Source: a virus. Taken from it: 30,458 bases of DNA. This document shows positions 16,153 through 24,496 of the stretch, piece after piece. Each line of letters begins with the position of its first letter. Positions within the stretch are counted from its first letter, which is position 1. The notes beneath the pieces were generated by a model. That model searched no databases. It saw only the letters and a program-made list of their open reading frames with translations, and was not told the DNA's origin. A program made the position numbers and the translations under genes. The stretch lies in IMG/VR virus record IMGVR_UViG_3300010392_000649, positions 1 to 30,458 of that record; one strand, written 5' to 3'.

Positions 16153-18697
16153 GTATATAACCGCACAGTCTTCAGAGAAGGCAGTGTTGGCTTGGACACA
16201 CGCAACTACCAGGCTCATAGAGTGGACCTTGGGAGCAGGCGCTGTCTATAGGAAAATAGTGCCTTACTTTGTGTACCAACTAAAGCAGCTGACTGTAGAG
16301 CTAACCCGTGTAGATACCCTCGGAGCTGTAGTTGAGGGTAGTTTCTACTACGATATACATACCAGCATAGTGTACGTGTGGACTAACGGCTCAACCAATC
16401 CCACAACAGACGAAGAGATGATATGCACATACCGCTTCTTCTATTCCAACACACCAATCACAGCCTCGTGGGACCTGTCCAATACATCAGATCACGTACA
16501 GTACGACCCAAGAATCATTCGCTCGCCTGGTTATAAGCATAAGATAGCAGTGGAGCAGGACCTTATATCGACAGTTGGTTCCGGAACGCTGCGACTTGAG
16601 AACAACGATGGCGGGCTGGATGATATATTCGACACAGTGTTCTTTGAGAATCAGGTAGTCGAGATCTACAGTTGGAACAGACAACTTCAGTTTGAAGATT
16701 CGCAGATCGTATACAAGGGTCGCATCCAGAATAAGAACTTCAACACCAAGGCTGTATGGTTCGTCATTAAGGACCAGATCCATGACCTACTTCAGAACGT
16801 CCCACAGGACGCCTATACAGACGCAGACAATGTAAACAGCGACATCAAGGGTCGATATAAAAGATGGATATACGGGCGCGTAGCAGGCCTCAAGCTACAG
16901 TCTCTTGACCAGATAGGAGAGGGTTACCTCATTACTGGAACGGTCAGTGGCGACCCTACTACGCTCGTTGTAACAGGCACTACTACTACATTCCTTGCAG
17001 AGCTAAGCCCGGGAGACAAGCTAACAGTTGAGAGTCAAGAGTTCGAGATCGAAAGTGTAGAGAGCGACACCTCGGCTACCATTACGGATCTTCCTGAATA
17101 TGCCTTTACCAATCAGCCCGGATCCCTCAGTCCAGAGATACCAACAGTAACTAAGAACAGAGAGTTCCTCGTATCAGGTCATGCCTGCACGGAGCTATCT
17201 AAGACAGTTGTGGACGTTATACAGTTCAACCGCGTCCAGTTAAGCGACGTTATCGGGTTAGAAGCCGGAGACTTCCTTGAGTTTTCAACAGGCGAGCGTG
17301 TGGAGATCAAGAACACAGCACCGGGGGACATAGTTGTTCTCAGACAGAACCTGATACTCATTCCGAGCGTCTCCTCTACAGTAATCAGACAACCCGTACA
17401 GAGAGTCTTTGTTGAAGGGAAGTCAGTCGAAGCAGAAGACTTTACTATAACTAATATAGGAGCGCCTACTAACTCGTGTCAGGTAACGCTAGATTCAGAC
17501 GTAGAGTTCAGGCTATCGCGAGCATCTAGTATCTCCATCGACATGACGTTCACTAACGGGACCAGAGACATCACTACAGTAGAAGTAGTTGATCTCCGGG
17601 ACACATTCTCCCCAAGAGATTGGATCCGCCCAGCAGACCTCACGTACTCAACATACTACGAAGTGTTATCTGTAGAGGAACAGTCCATAAAGATCAGAAC
17701 CTCGTTTGTAGACCCTACGATTACTGATACTATTACTGCTAAATTTCCGAACTATATCGGTGACGAAACGGTGATATCCGCAGACATTCTTGGCAGAACC
17801 GAAGACGGGGAGCCTAGTGGTGTTTGGATCCGCACAGGAGCGCAAGCGGTAAGAGACCTAGTTGAAAGCATAGGCATCACAGATTACTTCGCTCCAAGTT
17901 TCGACGAGGCAGAGCTAGATAACAAAGCCCTTATATCTGTAGCCGTACCAAGCAGCCCCGCTGGTAGTCAGGAGACAGTTAAGAGCGTAGCTGATAAGAT
18001 CAATCTAAGTATAAACGCTGCCCTTACTTTGGGTCCCAACTTAAAGCTTCGCTATAGAGTGTTGAACCCACAGATAATTGAAGACGACCTACTAGAGATC
18101 TCTGACAGGGACGTTATCGACTGGTCCGTGCGTACTACTAACGGTAAGACCTACGGGAACTCTCTTGCTAGGTACAGACACGCAGATGTGGACAGGGCTA
18201 CCCTTGATGCAGGGAACTTAGCGCTTACTTACGAGAGTGAATTCGTTCAGAACTATATCGGAACCAATCAAGGTTCAGAGATTGACTTGTACCTCTACAA
18301 TGATAACGAAGCCAACATAGCACTGCACAGACACATATACTACAACAGCCTAGGTCGTACCGACATTACTCTTGAAACAGACCTCCGACTTGAAGCAGTC
18401 AAGATAGGCGACCAAATCCAGATAAACTTTGATCGACTATACAAGCGCCTCGGTGACAAGTCTAGCCGGAAGAAGATCTGCATGGTAGTGGGCCGAACAG
18501 TTACTGGCACTAAAATTAAATTGGACCTTACCGACCTCGGAAACATATACAACCGCTCATCTATAATCACGCCTAATACTGCCCCCGACTGGAGCGCTGC
18601 AAGTGAAGATGAGAAAATTAAATACGGGTATATCACAGACGACAACGGTCTAATTGATAACGACGAAGACACAGGAAACATCCACTTAATCTCATAG
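16130..18697 (+). CDS. tail hub/tail-tip structural protein
   Basis: An 855-residue virion protein in the tail-tip cluster, placed where the central hub (tail-associated baseplate protein) is expected. Text features that recall hub or gp27-like parts are a middle that begins TASWDLSNTSDHVQYDPRII and a C-terminal region GRTDITLETDLRLEAVKIGD, then QINFDRLYKRLG. Residues about 270-327 (GTVSGDPTTLVVTGTTTTFL, then SPGDKLTVESQEFEIESV) are an inserted beta module seen in many phage structural proteins. The ATG at 16130 is chosen over an earlier GTG (16112) because GGAGAG (16121-16126) precedes it. No lysozyme or peptidase motif is visible. The exact tail role is inferred. Confidence 0.6.
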   Translation: MSFENRNEYITAQSSEKAVLAWTHATTRLIEWTLGAGAVYRKIVPYFVYQLKQLTVELTRVDTLGAVVEGSFYYDIHTSIVYVWTNGSTNPTTDEEMICTYRFFYSNTPITASWDLSNTSDHVQYDPRIIRSPGYKHKIAVEQDLISTVGSGTLRLENNDGGLDDIFDTVFFENQVVEIYSWNRQLQFEDSQIVYKGRIQNKNFNTKAVWFVIKDQIHDLLQNVPQDAYTDADNVNSDIKGRYKRWIYGRVAGLKLQSLDQIGEGYLITGTVSGDPTTLVVTGTTTTFLAELSPGDKLTVESQEFEIESVESDTSATITDLPEYAFTNQPGSLSPEIPTVTKNREFLVSGHACTELSKTVVDVIQFNRVQLSDVIGLEAGDFLEFSTGERVEIKNTAPGDIVVLRQNLILIPSVSSTVIRQPVQRVFVEGKSVEAEDFTITNIGAPTNSCQVTLDSDVEFRLSRASSISIDMTFTNGTRDITTVEVVDLRDTFSPRDWIRPADLTYSTYYEVLSVEEQSIKIRTSFVDPTITDTITAKFPNYIGDETVISADILGRTEDGEPSGVWIRTGAQAVRDLVESIGITDYFAPSFDEAELDNKALISVAVPSSPAGSQETVKSVADKINLSINAALTLGPNLKLRYRVLNPQIIEDDLLEISDRDVIDWSVRTTNGKTYGNSLARYRHADVDRATLDAGNLALTYESEFVQNYIGTNQGSEIDLYLYNDNEANIALHRHIYYNSLGRTDITLETDLRLEAVKIGDQIQINFDRLYKRLGDKSSRKKICMVVGRTVTGTKIKLDLTDLGNIYNRSSIITPNTAPDWSAASEDEKIKYGYITDDNGLIDNDEDTGNIHLIS

Positions 18698-18705
18698 GAG
18701 ACACT

Positions 18706-19218
18706 ATGGCATACACAGTCATCCCAGCAGGCGACATAGTCGCAGGGAAACCGACAAAAGAAGAGATCTTTGATCAGATCAGAACAAACCAAGAGCACTT
18801 TAATGATGAGATTGAGGCTCTAAACCAGACGGCTATTGAAGACGTTATGAACTTTCGCTTCACTGGGTCATTAGATCAGTACACAGTAGCTGAAGTAGCA
18901 AGTAGGATCCCTACATACAAAGCCCCTATTTCTGCTACTATAGTTGGTTTCAACATGACACTTCTTGAGGCTTCAACATCGGGTACGCTTGAGATTGAAT
19001 TAGACAAGTCCACAGACGACGGAGTTAACTGGACGCCCCTGTTGGACACCCCAGTGGAACTTACCGGAACTACTGTTGGTTCTCTCAGTGGCTCTGTTGA
19101 CTGGGTGGATGTCCCGTCACAAAGCTTCGCCCAGGGAGATCTACTTCGTATCAGAGTGACCGCTGTACAATCAGGGCAAGGTAGTTTTCAACTTCACATA
19201 TATGGAGAGTTATCATGA
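18706..19218 (+). CDS. virion structural protein, possible adhesin connector
   Basis: A 170-residue protein with a short helical N-terminus (VAGKPTKEEIFDQIRTNQEHF followed by NDEIEALN) and a beta-sandwich C-terminal part (about 60-170: ISATIVGFNMTLLEAST, LEIELDKSTDDGVNWTPLL, LLRIRVTAVQSG). Such pairings occur in tail accessory proteins of siphoviruses, where the helix docks on the tail and the sandwich carries surface contacts. Ribosome site AGGAG lies at 18696-18700. It overlaps the glycine-rich gene by ATGA, so the two are probably made and used together. Confidence 0.6.
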   Translation: MAYTVIPAGDIVAGKPTKEEIFDQIRTNQEHFNDEIEALNQTAIEDVMNFRFTGSLDQYTVAEVASRIPTYKAPISATIVGFNMTLLEASTSGTLEIELDKSTDDGVNWTPLLDTPVELTGTTVGSLSGSVDWVDVPSQSFAQGDLLRIRVTAVQSGQGSFQLHIYGELS

Positions 19219-19940
19219 GCGCTAGTGTTATACATTTCATGGATAAAGGCATGTGGGCCTCTGAAGAATTCACTTCCAATGATACCTTCAATGTACCTGC
19301 CGGGATCAACGCAGTATTTATTGAACTAATTGGCGGGGGCGGGGCTGGTGCTGAAGGCGGAGACGGTAACGGCGGTAATGGCGGAAACTCTGGGGTTAGG
19401 TTAGTGGACGTTGTGCCCGTAACTCCCGGAGGAAGCGTATCTATCACGATAGGTCCCGGAGGAACTAACTCAGAGGCTGGCGGATCGGCTAAGAACGATG
19501 GCGGTCCCGGAGGGACTACTTTATTTGGCGGGATCATCTTTGCTAAAGGCGGCAGCGGGGGGTTTGCTCATACTCTATCCACATACCAGGGGGAAAATGT
19601 AAGCTCTTATCCCGGACAAGGCGCCGGGGGGCTAGCGGGAACAACTACTGGTACGGTTCTTATAGCCGGAGCAGAAAGCGGTCAAGATAGTATCAGGTAT
19701 ACAGGCGGAGGTGCTGGTACTGGCGACGGTGCTGGCGGCGGGGGAGCGGCATCTACATATGGAGCCGGGGGGGTTGGTGGTAACTATACTGTTAGCGGTA
19801 CTGCTCCTGCTGGCGGAATTGCCCCTAGCTCGTCTTACGGAGCCGGGGGCGGGGGCGGAGGGTCCACTGATTCTGATAGTGCTGCCGGAGGTAGCGGAGC
19901 TCCAGGATACATCAAAGTAAGCTGGGTAAAACCTAACTAA
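19215..19940 (+). CDS. glycine-rich receptor-binding adhesin
   Basis: A 241-residue protein with a short beta start (FNVPAGINAVFIELIGGGG) and then many glycine-rich loops with Gly runs of three to six (for example GGGGAASTYGAGGVGGN and SYGAGGGGGGSTDSDS), ending GYIKVSWVKP. This is the pattern of glycine-rich phage tip proteins with a polyglycine-II-type core and variable loops, as in gp38-type adhesins of T-even phages (a comparison of layout, not an alignment). It is the last late gene, as receptor-binding proteins often are. It probably sits at the fibre tip and decides host range. A ribosome site (GGAGAG) precedes the ATG. Confidence 0.7.
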   Translation: MSASVIHFMDKGMWASEEFTSNDTFNVPAGINAVFIELIGGGGAGAEGGDGNGGNGGNSGVRLVDVVPVTPGGSVSITIGPGGTNSEAGGSAKNDGGPGGTTLFGGIIFAKGGSGGFAHTLSTYQGENVSSYPGQGAGGLAGTTTGTVLIAGAESGQDSIRYTGGGAGTGDGAGGGGAASTYGAGGVGGNYTVSGTAPAGGIAPSSSYGAGGGGGGSTDSDSAAGGSGAPGYIKVSWVKPN

Positions 19941-19956
19941 TAAATCTTTGCGCCTC

Positions 19957-20154
19957 CTAGTCGGTTAAACGGTCTCCCCGGCTGGGGGGTTGCATTTCAT
20001 TAGCATGTAAAAAGATAGCAAATGTTTCCCACCATACCTTAACAGCAGGAGTACCTGCACTTCTCTCCTTCCACACCCGAAGGAATATCTGTTCAATCTC
20101 ATTCATCTCTTTCTTTGTTAACTCAAACGGTATTTTAAATTGTTTAGTCTGCAT
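19957..20154 (-). CDS. small hypothetical protein
   Basis: A 65-residue protein, the last gene of the leftward operon. I do not recognise it. It has a good ribosome site (AAGGAG, upstream of the ATG) and helical, aromatic content (FELTKKEMNEIEQIFLRVW). It ends 16 bases from the end of the convergent late operon. The spaced ribosome site argues for a real gene despite its size. Confidence 0.55.
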   Translation of the reverse strand: MQTKQFKIPFELTKKEMNEIEQIFLRVWKERSAGTPAVKVWWETFAIFLHANEMQPPSRGDRLTD

Positions 20155-20260
20155 TGATTCTCCTTAAAAAAAATGTAAGAGCCCCGCGGCCCTCTAACGA
20201 TCTAGAGGTTTATAGGGACATGCCTTATCCTGCACACCTACCGCGGTTTTCCTACAAAAA
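20155..20260. other. intergenic stretch with inverted repeat between small gene and polymerase gene
   Basis: This 106-base stretch holds a perfect six-pair inverted repeat (20191-20196 with 20203-20208, six-base loop), two CCGCGG sites 57 bases apart (20184 and 20241), and, read on the minus strand, eight T (20173-20166). A weaker stem (AGAG...CTCT) lies nearer that T-run. It could be a weak leftward terminator or an RNA processing site before the last gene. I see no coding sequence in it. Confidence 0.4.
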
Positions 20261-22420
20261 TTACCAAATTTCCTTACCTACAATATATTGTACCATTCTA
20301 CCTTCATTCCTCTTCAATGCATAGTTTGGAAACACTCCCACATCCAGCACATTCTCAAACGTCTTAAGTGTATTAAACAACTTACCATACAACTTCTTCT
20401 TACAGATTACTCCATCGAAGTTTTCCCTGAGGGAGAGTTGGTCTTCTTGTCTGAAGTAGACATAGATCTTATCCCCCTCCTGGAGTAGACGTCCCGACCT
20501 CTGGGCTGCCTCCTTAATTCTTGCTTCATTTGTTCTCTCAGGATTAAGTACCGCCTTTGTGATCGTCTTTTTTGAGCACCAATCAGAAACATCAGACCCA
20601 CTGTTAAAATTATAAATAGTATTTGCGTAATTGTTATAAAGATCATACAATTCATCCTTTCTATTCATCAATAACTTCTCGATTACCTCACCCATAAACT
20701 CTCTAAGAGCTGGTTCTTTCATTGGGGCCTTTAATGAGTTACCTTTTATTACAATCCTTTTGGGGTCCACCAAAACATAGTTCTTAGCCTTGACGATCAG
20801 CGCCTTGTCGTACTGTCCGTCATTCTCCCACCTAATCATATCTGGGAAGTTAGTATTAAGATCGTCTATTTCAGTAGTGAACTCCTCTGGGCTCAGCTTC
20901 TTGCCTGTGGTGTAGCTGAAGGAGTCGGTGTCCACGTTAACGATAGCGTACTCACGAGCCTTAGCCCACTTAACGCCCCGCTCTAGTATCTCTCTACCGT
21001 ACCCGGTAACCTCCGCAGCATGGTCAGGCGAATTAAAGTTCAATCCGGGACATCCCATGAACCCATAGGCCGAGTTAATAATGATCTTCTGCGCTTGCTC
21101 CAGATCTCTATACTTTCGTTCTCCTGTTTCGTTAGCCAACTTTTTATTAGAGAGTCGCTCGTCAGTGAAGGCCTCGACCATTTCGAGGAAGTTGGCTTTA
21201 GGGTCTTTCTGGCGGCTGTAGATCTTGTACTCCCTGATAATCGAAGGGTATAGACTAGCAACGTCCACCTTGTTGACGTGACGATACAATCCGGGATTCC
21301 CGTAACTAATGCCTCCCGCGTAATGGTGCGTCTCTGACGCCTTGGGTAACGAGTGTCCCTCCTGTAGATAACTCCGAACTAAGAACGCATTGATCTGGCT
21401 CCCGGTAGATCTACCAGAGTTAATAACCTGCTGGAGGGTCTTGGGTATGGACTGTAGGGAATAGAAGTAAGGCGCGATCATTAGGTCGTACAACGCTAGA
21501 GCGTCATCAGCATCGTGCTCGGCATACGTGCAGATCTTCTCGAACTCTACGGGGTCCTGATAAGTATCTCTGATAGAGGCTGCATCGTAATACTGTCTAT
21601 CTTCGCGCACGAGCCCTTCTTGCTGCATGATACTTTTAAGTCCATAGCTTTCATAATTTCCAGCGACATCGTATTTAATCGACAGAAAGAACGTGTCAAT
21701 GAGCTCTCTCCCGAACACGGACACATCTCTATAGTCGTAGAACTGGCTTGCATCCTTTCGGAACTGTCTTGGGTTTTTTGCAAACTTAGCTTTGGACCCA
21801 TCTCTGCCCAGCTGGAGCCCGAACACGCCAGAGCAATAATAAAGGTAAGGAAGGTCAAAACCAAATATATTGTGGCCCGTAAGAAAAGTCGGGTCCATTT
21901 TTCTGATCCATCTGCACCACGCATTAATCATCTCCTCGTTAGTTTCATAGTCACTATACTTGAATAGCTTGCGCATAACCTTCCCGTCTTTACGGAACGT
22001 ATTAGAAATCAATACGACCAAAGAGGATTCGTCATGAGTAAGCCCGGTAGTTTCAATATCAAAGCTTAAGATGGACACATCGCTGGGCTCTAATCCCTTG
22101 AAGTAAGTGTATCCCTGCTTAACCATAAGCGATTCAGCTGGGTGATATACTCGGTACGAGTTGGCTCCTGATTGGCGAGCTTCCCTCTCTGCCAAGTACT
22201 GAACCTGGCGGGACTCGTATTTCTCCGCGTAGCGGAATGGGAGGTCCCCTTTAAGGGTAGTCATCCCAAGCTTATACTCGTGATCGTATATCGTCCAATA
22301 CTCTACAGGCACCTCTACTGACTCTTCCTCGTGCCGGAATACCGTGTATGTGTCTCCTTTCAAAGAGATATTAGTAATCTTGTCTAGTTCGTTATTCCCG
22401 TATAGAAATTTAGAATTCAT
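20261..22420 (-). CDS. family B DNA polymerase with 3'-5' exonuclease
   Basis: A 719-residue replicative polymerase. Exonuclease motifs: FDIETT (about 120-125), GHNIFGFD (about 182-189) and YAEHD (about 299-303, the Y...D motif). Polymerase motifs: YAGG (about 367-370), VDVASLYPSII (about 385-395), KIIINSAYG (about 445-453) and VDTDS (about 496-500), with KAKNYVL later for the KxY motif. All catalytic acids are present. It lacks the terminal-protein-priming insertions I would expect in phi29-type enzymes, so RNA/DNA-primed synthesis with the upstream primase-helicase is likely. ATG at 22420 is chosen over a TTG at 22423, as AGGAGGGG stands six bases before it. The start overlaps the preceding gene's end. 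Confidence 0.92.
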   Translation of the reverse strand: MNSKFLYGNNELDKITNISLKGDTYTVFRHEEESVEVPVEYWTIYDHEYKLGMTTLKGDLPFRYAEKYESRQVQYLAEREARQSGANSYRVYHPAESLMVKQGYTYFKGLEPSDVSILSFDIETTGLTHDESSLVVLISNTFRKDGKVMRKLFKYSDYETNEEMINAWCRWIRKMDPTFLTGHNIFGFDLPYLYYCSGVFGLQLGRDGSKAKFAKNPRQFRKDASQFYDYRDVSVFGRELIDTFFLSIKYDVAGNYESYGLKSIMQQEGLVREDRQYYDAASIRDTYQDPVEFEKICTYAEHDADDALALYDLMIAPYFYSLQSIPKTLQQVINSGRSTGSQINAFLVRSYLQEGHSLPKASETHHYAGGISYGNPGLYRHVNKVDVASLYPSIIREYKIYSRQKDPKANFLEMVEAFTDERLSNKKLANETGERKYRDLEQAQKIIINSAYGFMGCPGLNFNSPDHAAEVTGYGREILERGVKWAKAREYAIVNVDTDSFSYTTGKKLSPEEFTTEIDDLNTNFPDMIRWENDGQYDKALIVKAKNYVLVDPKRIVIKGNSLKAPMKEPALREFMGEVIEKLLMNRKDELYDLYNNYANTIYNFNSGSDVSDWCSKKTITKAVLNPERTNEARIKEAAQRSGRLLQEGDKIYVYFRQEDQLSLRENFDGVICKKKLYGKLFNTLKTFENVLDVGVFPNYALKRNEGRMVQYIVGKEIW

Positions 22421-23999
22421 CAACTTCCCCTCCTACTGCGTATGTTTCTGTTTTCTCGTCAAATACTAACTGTCTTTTATTAAAGCCGCGACCACCACGC
22501 TGGGAAGTAGTAAGATAACGAGAAGCGCCATGTTTGTTAAAAATAATAGCGTTATCAACAGCCCCGTGAATACCGACTGAACCAAGTATAGACTCGGGGC
22601 CAATACGGTCTGATTTATTGCTGTGATGGATTCCCATAATATGTGTTCCGCTCTTTCGAGCAATTTCGCGAAGCTTCGAGAGTACATTGTTCACCTCATT
22701 GTAGTTGTTAAGATCTTGGATCCCAGCAAACAGGGCTAGGGTATCCACTATTAGGAGCGCTGGATTAGTATTAGCTATCTGCTCCTCTAATTCTTCAAAC
22801 TCCTGCGGAGGTACTGGACCCACGTGGATTAGAATGTCATCGTCATTGGTCACGCCTAGTCTAGCAAACTGCTCTTTCAACATCTCAGGCTGCTCTTCGA
22901 GAGCTAGGTATAGGATCCGCCCCTGCTTACAGGACCGCTCCAAAAATGAGTCTCCTCTACATATGGACTGGGCCAGCTGTCGCACGATTGTTGACTTCCC
23001 CGACTTAGGGAGACCAACCAAAAGGGAAAACCCGCCGCGAGTAAGGAACCCATCCACAAGCCAGTCCACTTTCTTCTCATTAGACATAAGCTTACTGATC
23101 GGCGCGAAGTTAAACTTAGACTTCTTATGCGAGCAGGCGTTGTCCCCAAGAGCGGAGCAGTAGGAATGGAGCCATGTGCCATCAGTCTTACAGGCGTACA
23201 CAGCCCCCCGGTAGTCGTCTCCGAATACATGGTTTATGACTTCACGCTTAAGGTCTTCTACGTTGTAGTCTACCCCTGTGCGGGCCTTTCTCAATTGATA
23301 AGCATTAATGCACATATAGTACGTTTGATCTTTAGTGTAGTTTAGGGCTCGACACGTAGTTGCGAGGGACATCATTGCCTGGTTACTTTCCCCGGCTTCG
23401 AATGCTCCGTTAGCTATTGCCCACTTACAATTGCTGAATCCGTGTGGCTTCTTGCTGAAATCTACCCCGACAGTGTCCACATCGTCAACTAAAAAAGTGT
23501 CCAAGGGACTCAACTCGTCAGCAGGGGGGACTGCTTGGGGATCGACAAGTTGGCCCTTAGACTTTGAATCATATACATAGCCTGACTGGTAGAACATACG
23601 TGCAGCGTCCTTACAGGCGTGATCAGCTTGAGGGAACTTAATAAGTAGGTGCCGGGCAGTGCTCTTAAAGACTGCGCCATCAGTTATCGGCTCCGACAGG
23701 AAGAGTATAACTCTGAACCTATCAGCTACGATTCCACCCTTTTCTTTCTGGTGATTCTTAGTAGGTGCAATTATATATTTGTAATCTTTAAATGCTTCCT
23801 TAGCGCCCTCAATTGAGAGCCCGTCATCGAAGTCTAGTCCAATGACATGGGCCTCAGTAAAATTCTTAGACGTTCTATGGTTATCTTTAAACAGGCCGCA
23901 GGAGTATGTTCGTGTTGTGATTACTCTTTCCAGAGATTTAAAACCGTATACCCCCAACGGTCTAAACTCACTATTCGATTCTGCGACAGATAGTTTCAT
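22410..23999 (-). CDS. fused AEP-type primase and RecA-fold helicase
   Basis: A 529-residue protein in two halves. The N-terminal half looks like an archaeo-eukaryotic primase (prim-pol): GLDFDDG (about 54-60, the D-x-D metal motif), TKNH (80-83, s-x-H motif), RFRVILFL (94-101) and ARMFYQSG (133-140). A helical middle (about 190-265) resembles a PriCT-type region, followed by three Cys (270, 281, 289) and a His (291). The C-terminal half is a RepA/KaiC-like ATPase: Walker A GLPKSGKST (329-337), EE at 368-369 and Walker B LLIVDT (415-420), then GTHIMGIHHSNKS. It would both open DNA and make primers for the family B polymerase that follows. Its ATG is fused to the ERF stop (TAATG). Confidence 0.85.
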   Translation of the reverse strand: MKLSVAESNSEFRPLGVYGFKSLERVITTRTYSCGLFKDNHRTSKNFTEAHVIGLDFDDGLSIEGAKEAFKDYKYIIAPTKNHQKEKGGIVADRFRVILFLSEPITDGAVFKSTARHLLIKFPQADHACKDAARMFYQSGYVYDSKSKGQLVDPQAVPPADELSPLDTFLVDDVDTVGVDFSKKPHGFSNCKWAIANGAFEAGESNQAMMSLATTCRALNYTKDQTYYMCINAYQLRKARTGVDYNVEDLKREVINHVFGDDYRGAVYACKTDGTWLHSYCSALGDNACSHKKSKFNFAPISKLMSNEKKVDWLVDGFLTRGGFSLLVGLPKSGKSTIVRQLAQSICRGDSFLERSCKQGRILYLALEEQPEMLKEQFARLGVTNDDDILIHVGPVPPQEFEELEEQIANTNPALLIVDTLALFAGIQDLNNYNEVNNVLSKLREIARKSGTHIMGIHHSNKSDRIGPESILGSVGIHGAVDNAIIFNKHGASRYLTTSQRGGRGFNKRQLVFDEKTETYAVGGEVDEF

Positions 24000-24496
24000 T
24001 AGAAGTCTCCTCCTACTGTTCCAACCGCAAGCTTTGTACCTGCTCTTGGGTTCGGACTAGTTGACTTCGTATCATTCTCTGGATCGTCGCCAGTGGATAC
24101 GTTAAAATTCTTAAGTAAGAAATACTTCTGGGCTCCGGTACGTGCCTTGTATATGCCCTTATCTCCGTTGTCGGTTCCGCATCCTATTTCTTGATATACG
24201 TAATAGTCCGAGCTGTTCTCACTATTGATAAGCTTGAACTTCGCCACAATAGTGGTTAGTTTCTGAAACTTCTTCGGGTCTCCTATGTCTTGTATAGATA
24301 CGGGTGTACATTCTTCAGTCACCATTATGATGCCATGCTTGTTAAAGAGTTTTTGGAACGCTTCGGCGATGTCAGCTTCTCTAGCAAACGCATATCGCTG
24401 AAAAGAATTGTAGCCTTTCTTCTCTATGTTACCTACTGCCTTTTGCACTTCCAAAAGCTTCTCAGCCAGTGTTAGTTTCTTTGCTAATTTACTCAT
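23999..24496 (-). CDS. ERF-family single-strand annealing recombinase
   Basis: A 165-residue protein with the ERF core: LAEKLLEVQKAVGNIEKKGY, an AREADIAEAFQKLFNKHGI stretch, then IYKARTGAQKYFLLKNF followed by TGDDPE. The phrase 'DKgiykA.TgAqKY.Llk.F...tgDDPE' is a hallmark of the family (P22 Erf and relatives). It anneals complementary single strands during phage recombination and repair. The C-terminal third is Pro/Lys-rich and variable. ATG at 24496 is chosen because GGAG stands four bases upstream; a longer in-frame reading from 24559 would overlap the previous gene by 67 bases. The neighbouring nuclease gene would supply 3' or 5' overhangs. Confidence 0.88.
   Translation of the reverse strand: MSKLAKKLTLAEKLLEVQKAVGNIEKKGYNSFQRYAFAREADIAEAFQKLFNKHGIIMVTEECTPVSIQDIGDPKKFQKLTTIVAKFKLINSENSSDYYVYQEIGCGTDNGDKGIYKARTGAQKYFLLKNFNVSTGDDPENDTKSTSPNPRAGTKLAVGTVGGDF

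Noticed and set aside
19330-19910. G-rich runs as possible G-quadruplex elements
   Set aside because: The G runs are explained by the Gly codons of the adhesin and I have no support for a separate function.
19976-19989. CCCC/GGGG hairpin as a terminator between the converging operons
   Set aside because: The stem is only four pairs, has no T-run in either direction, and lies within the coding region of the 65-residue gene.
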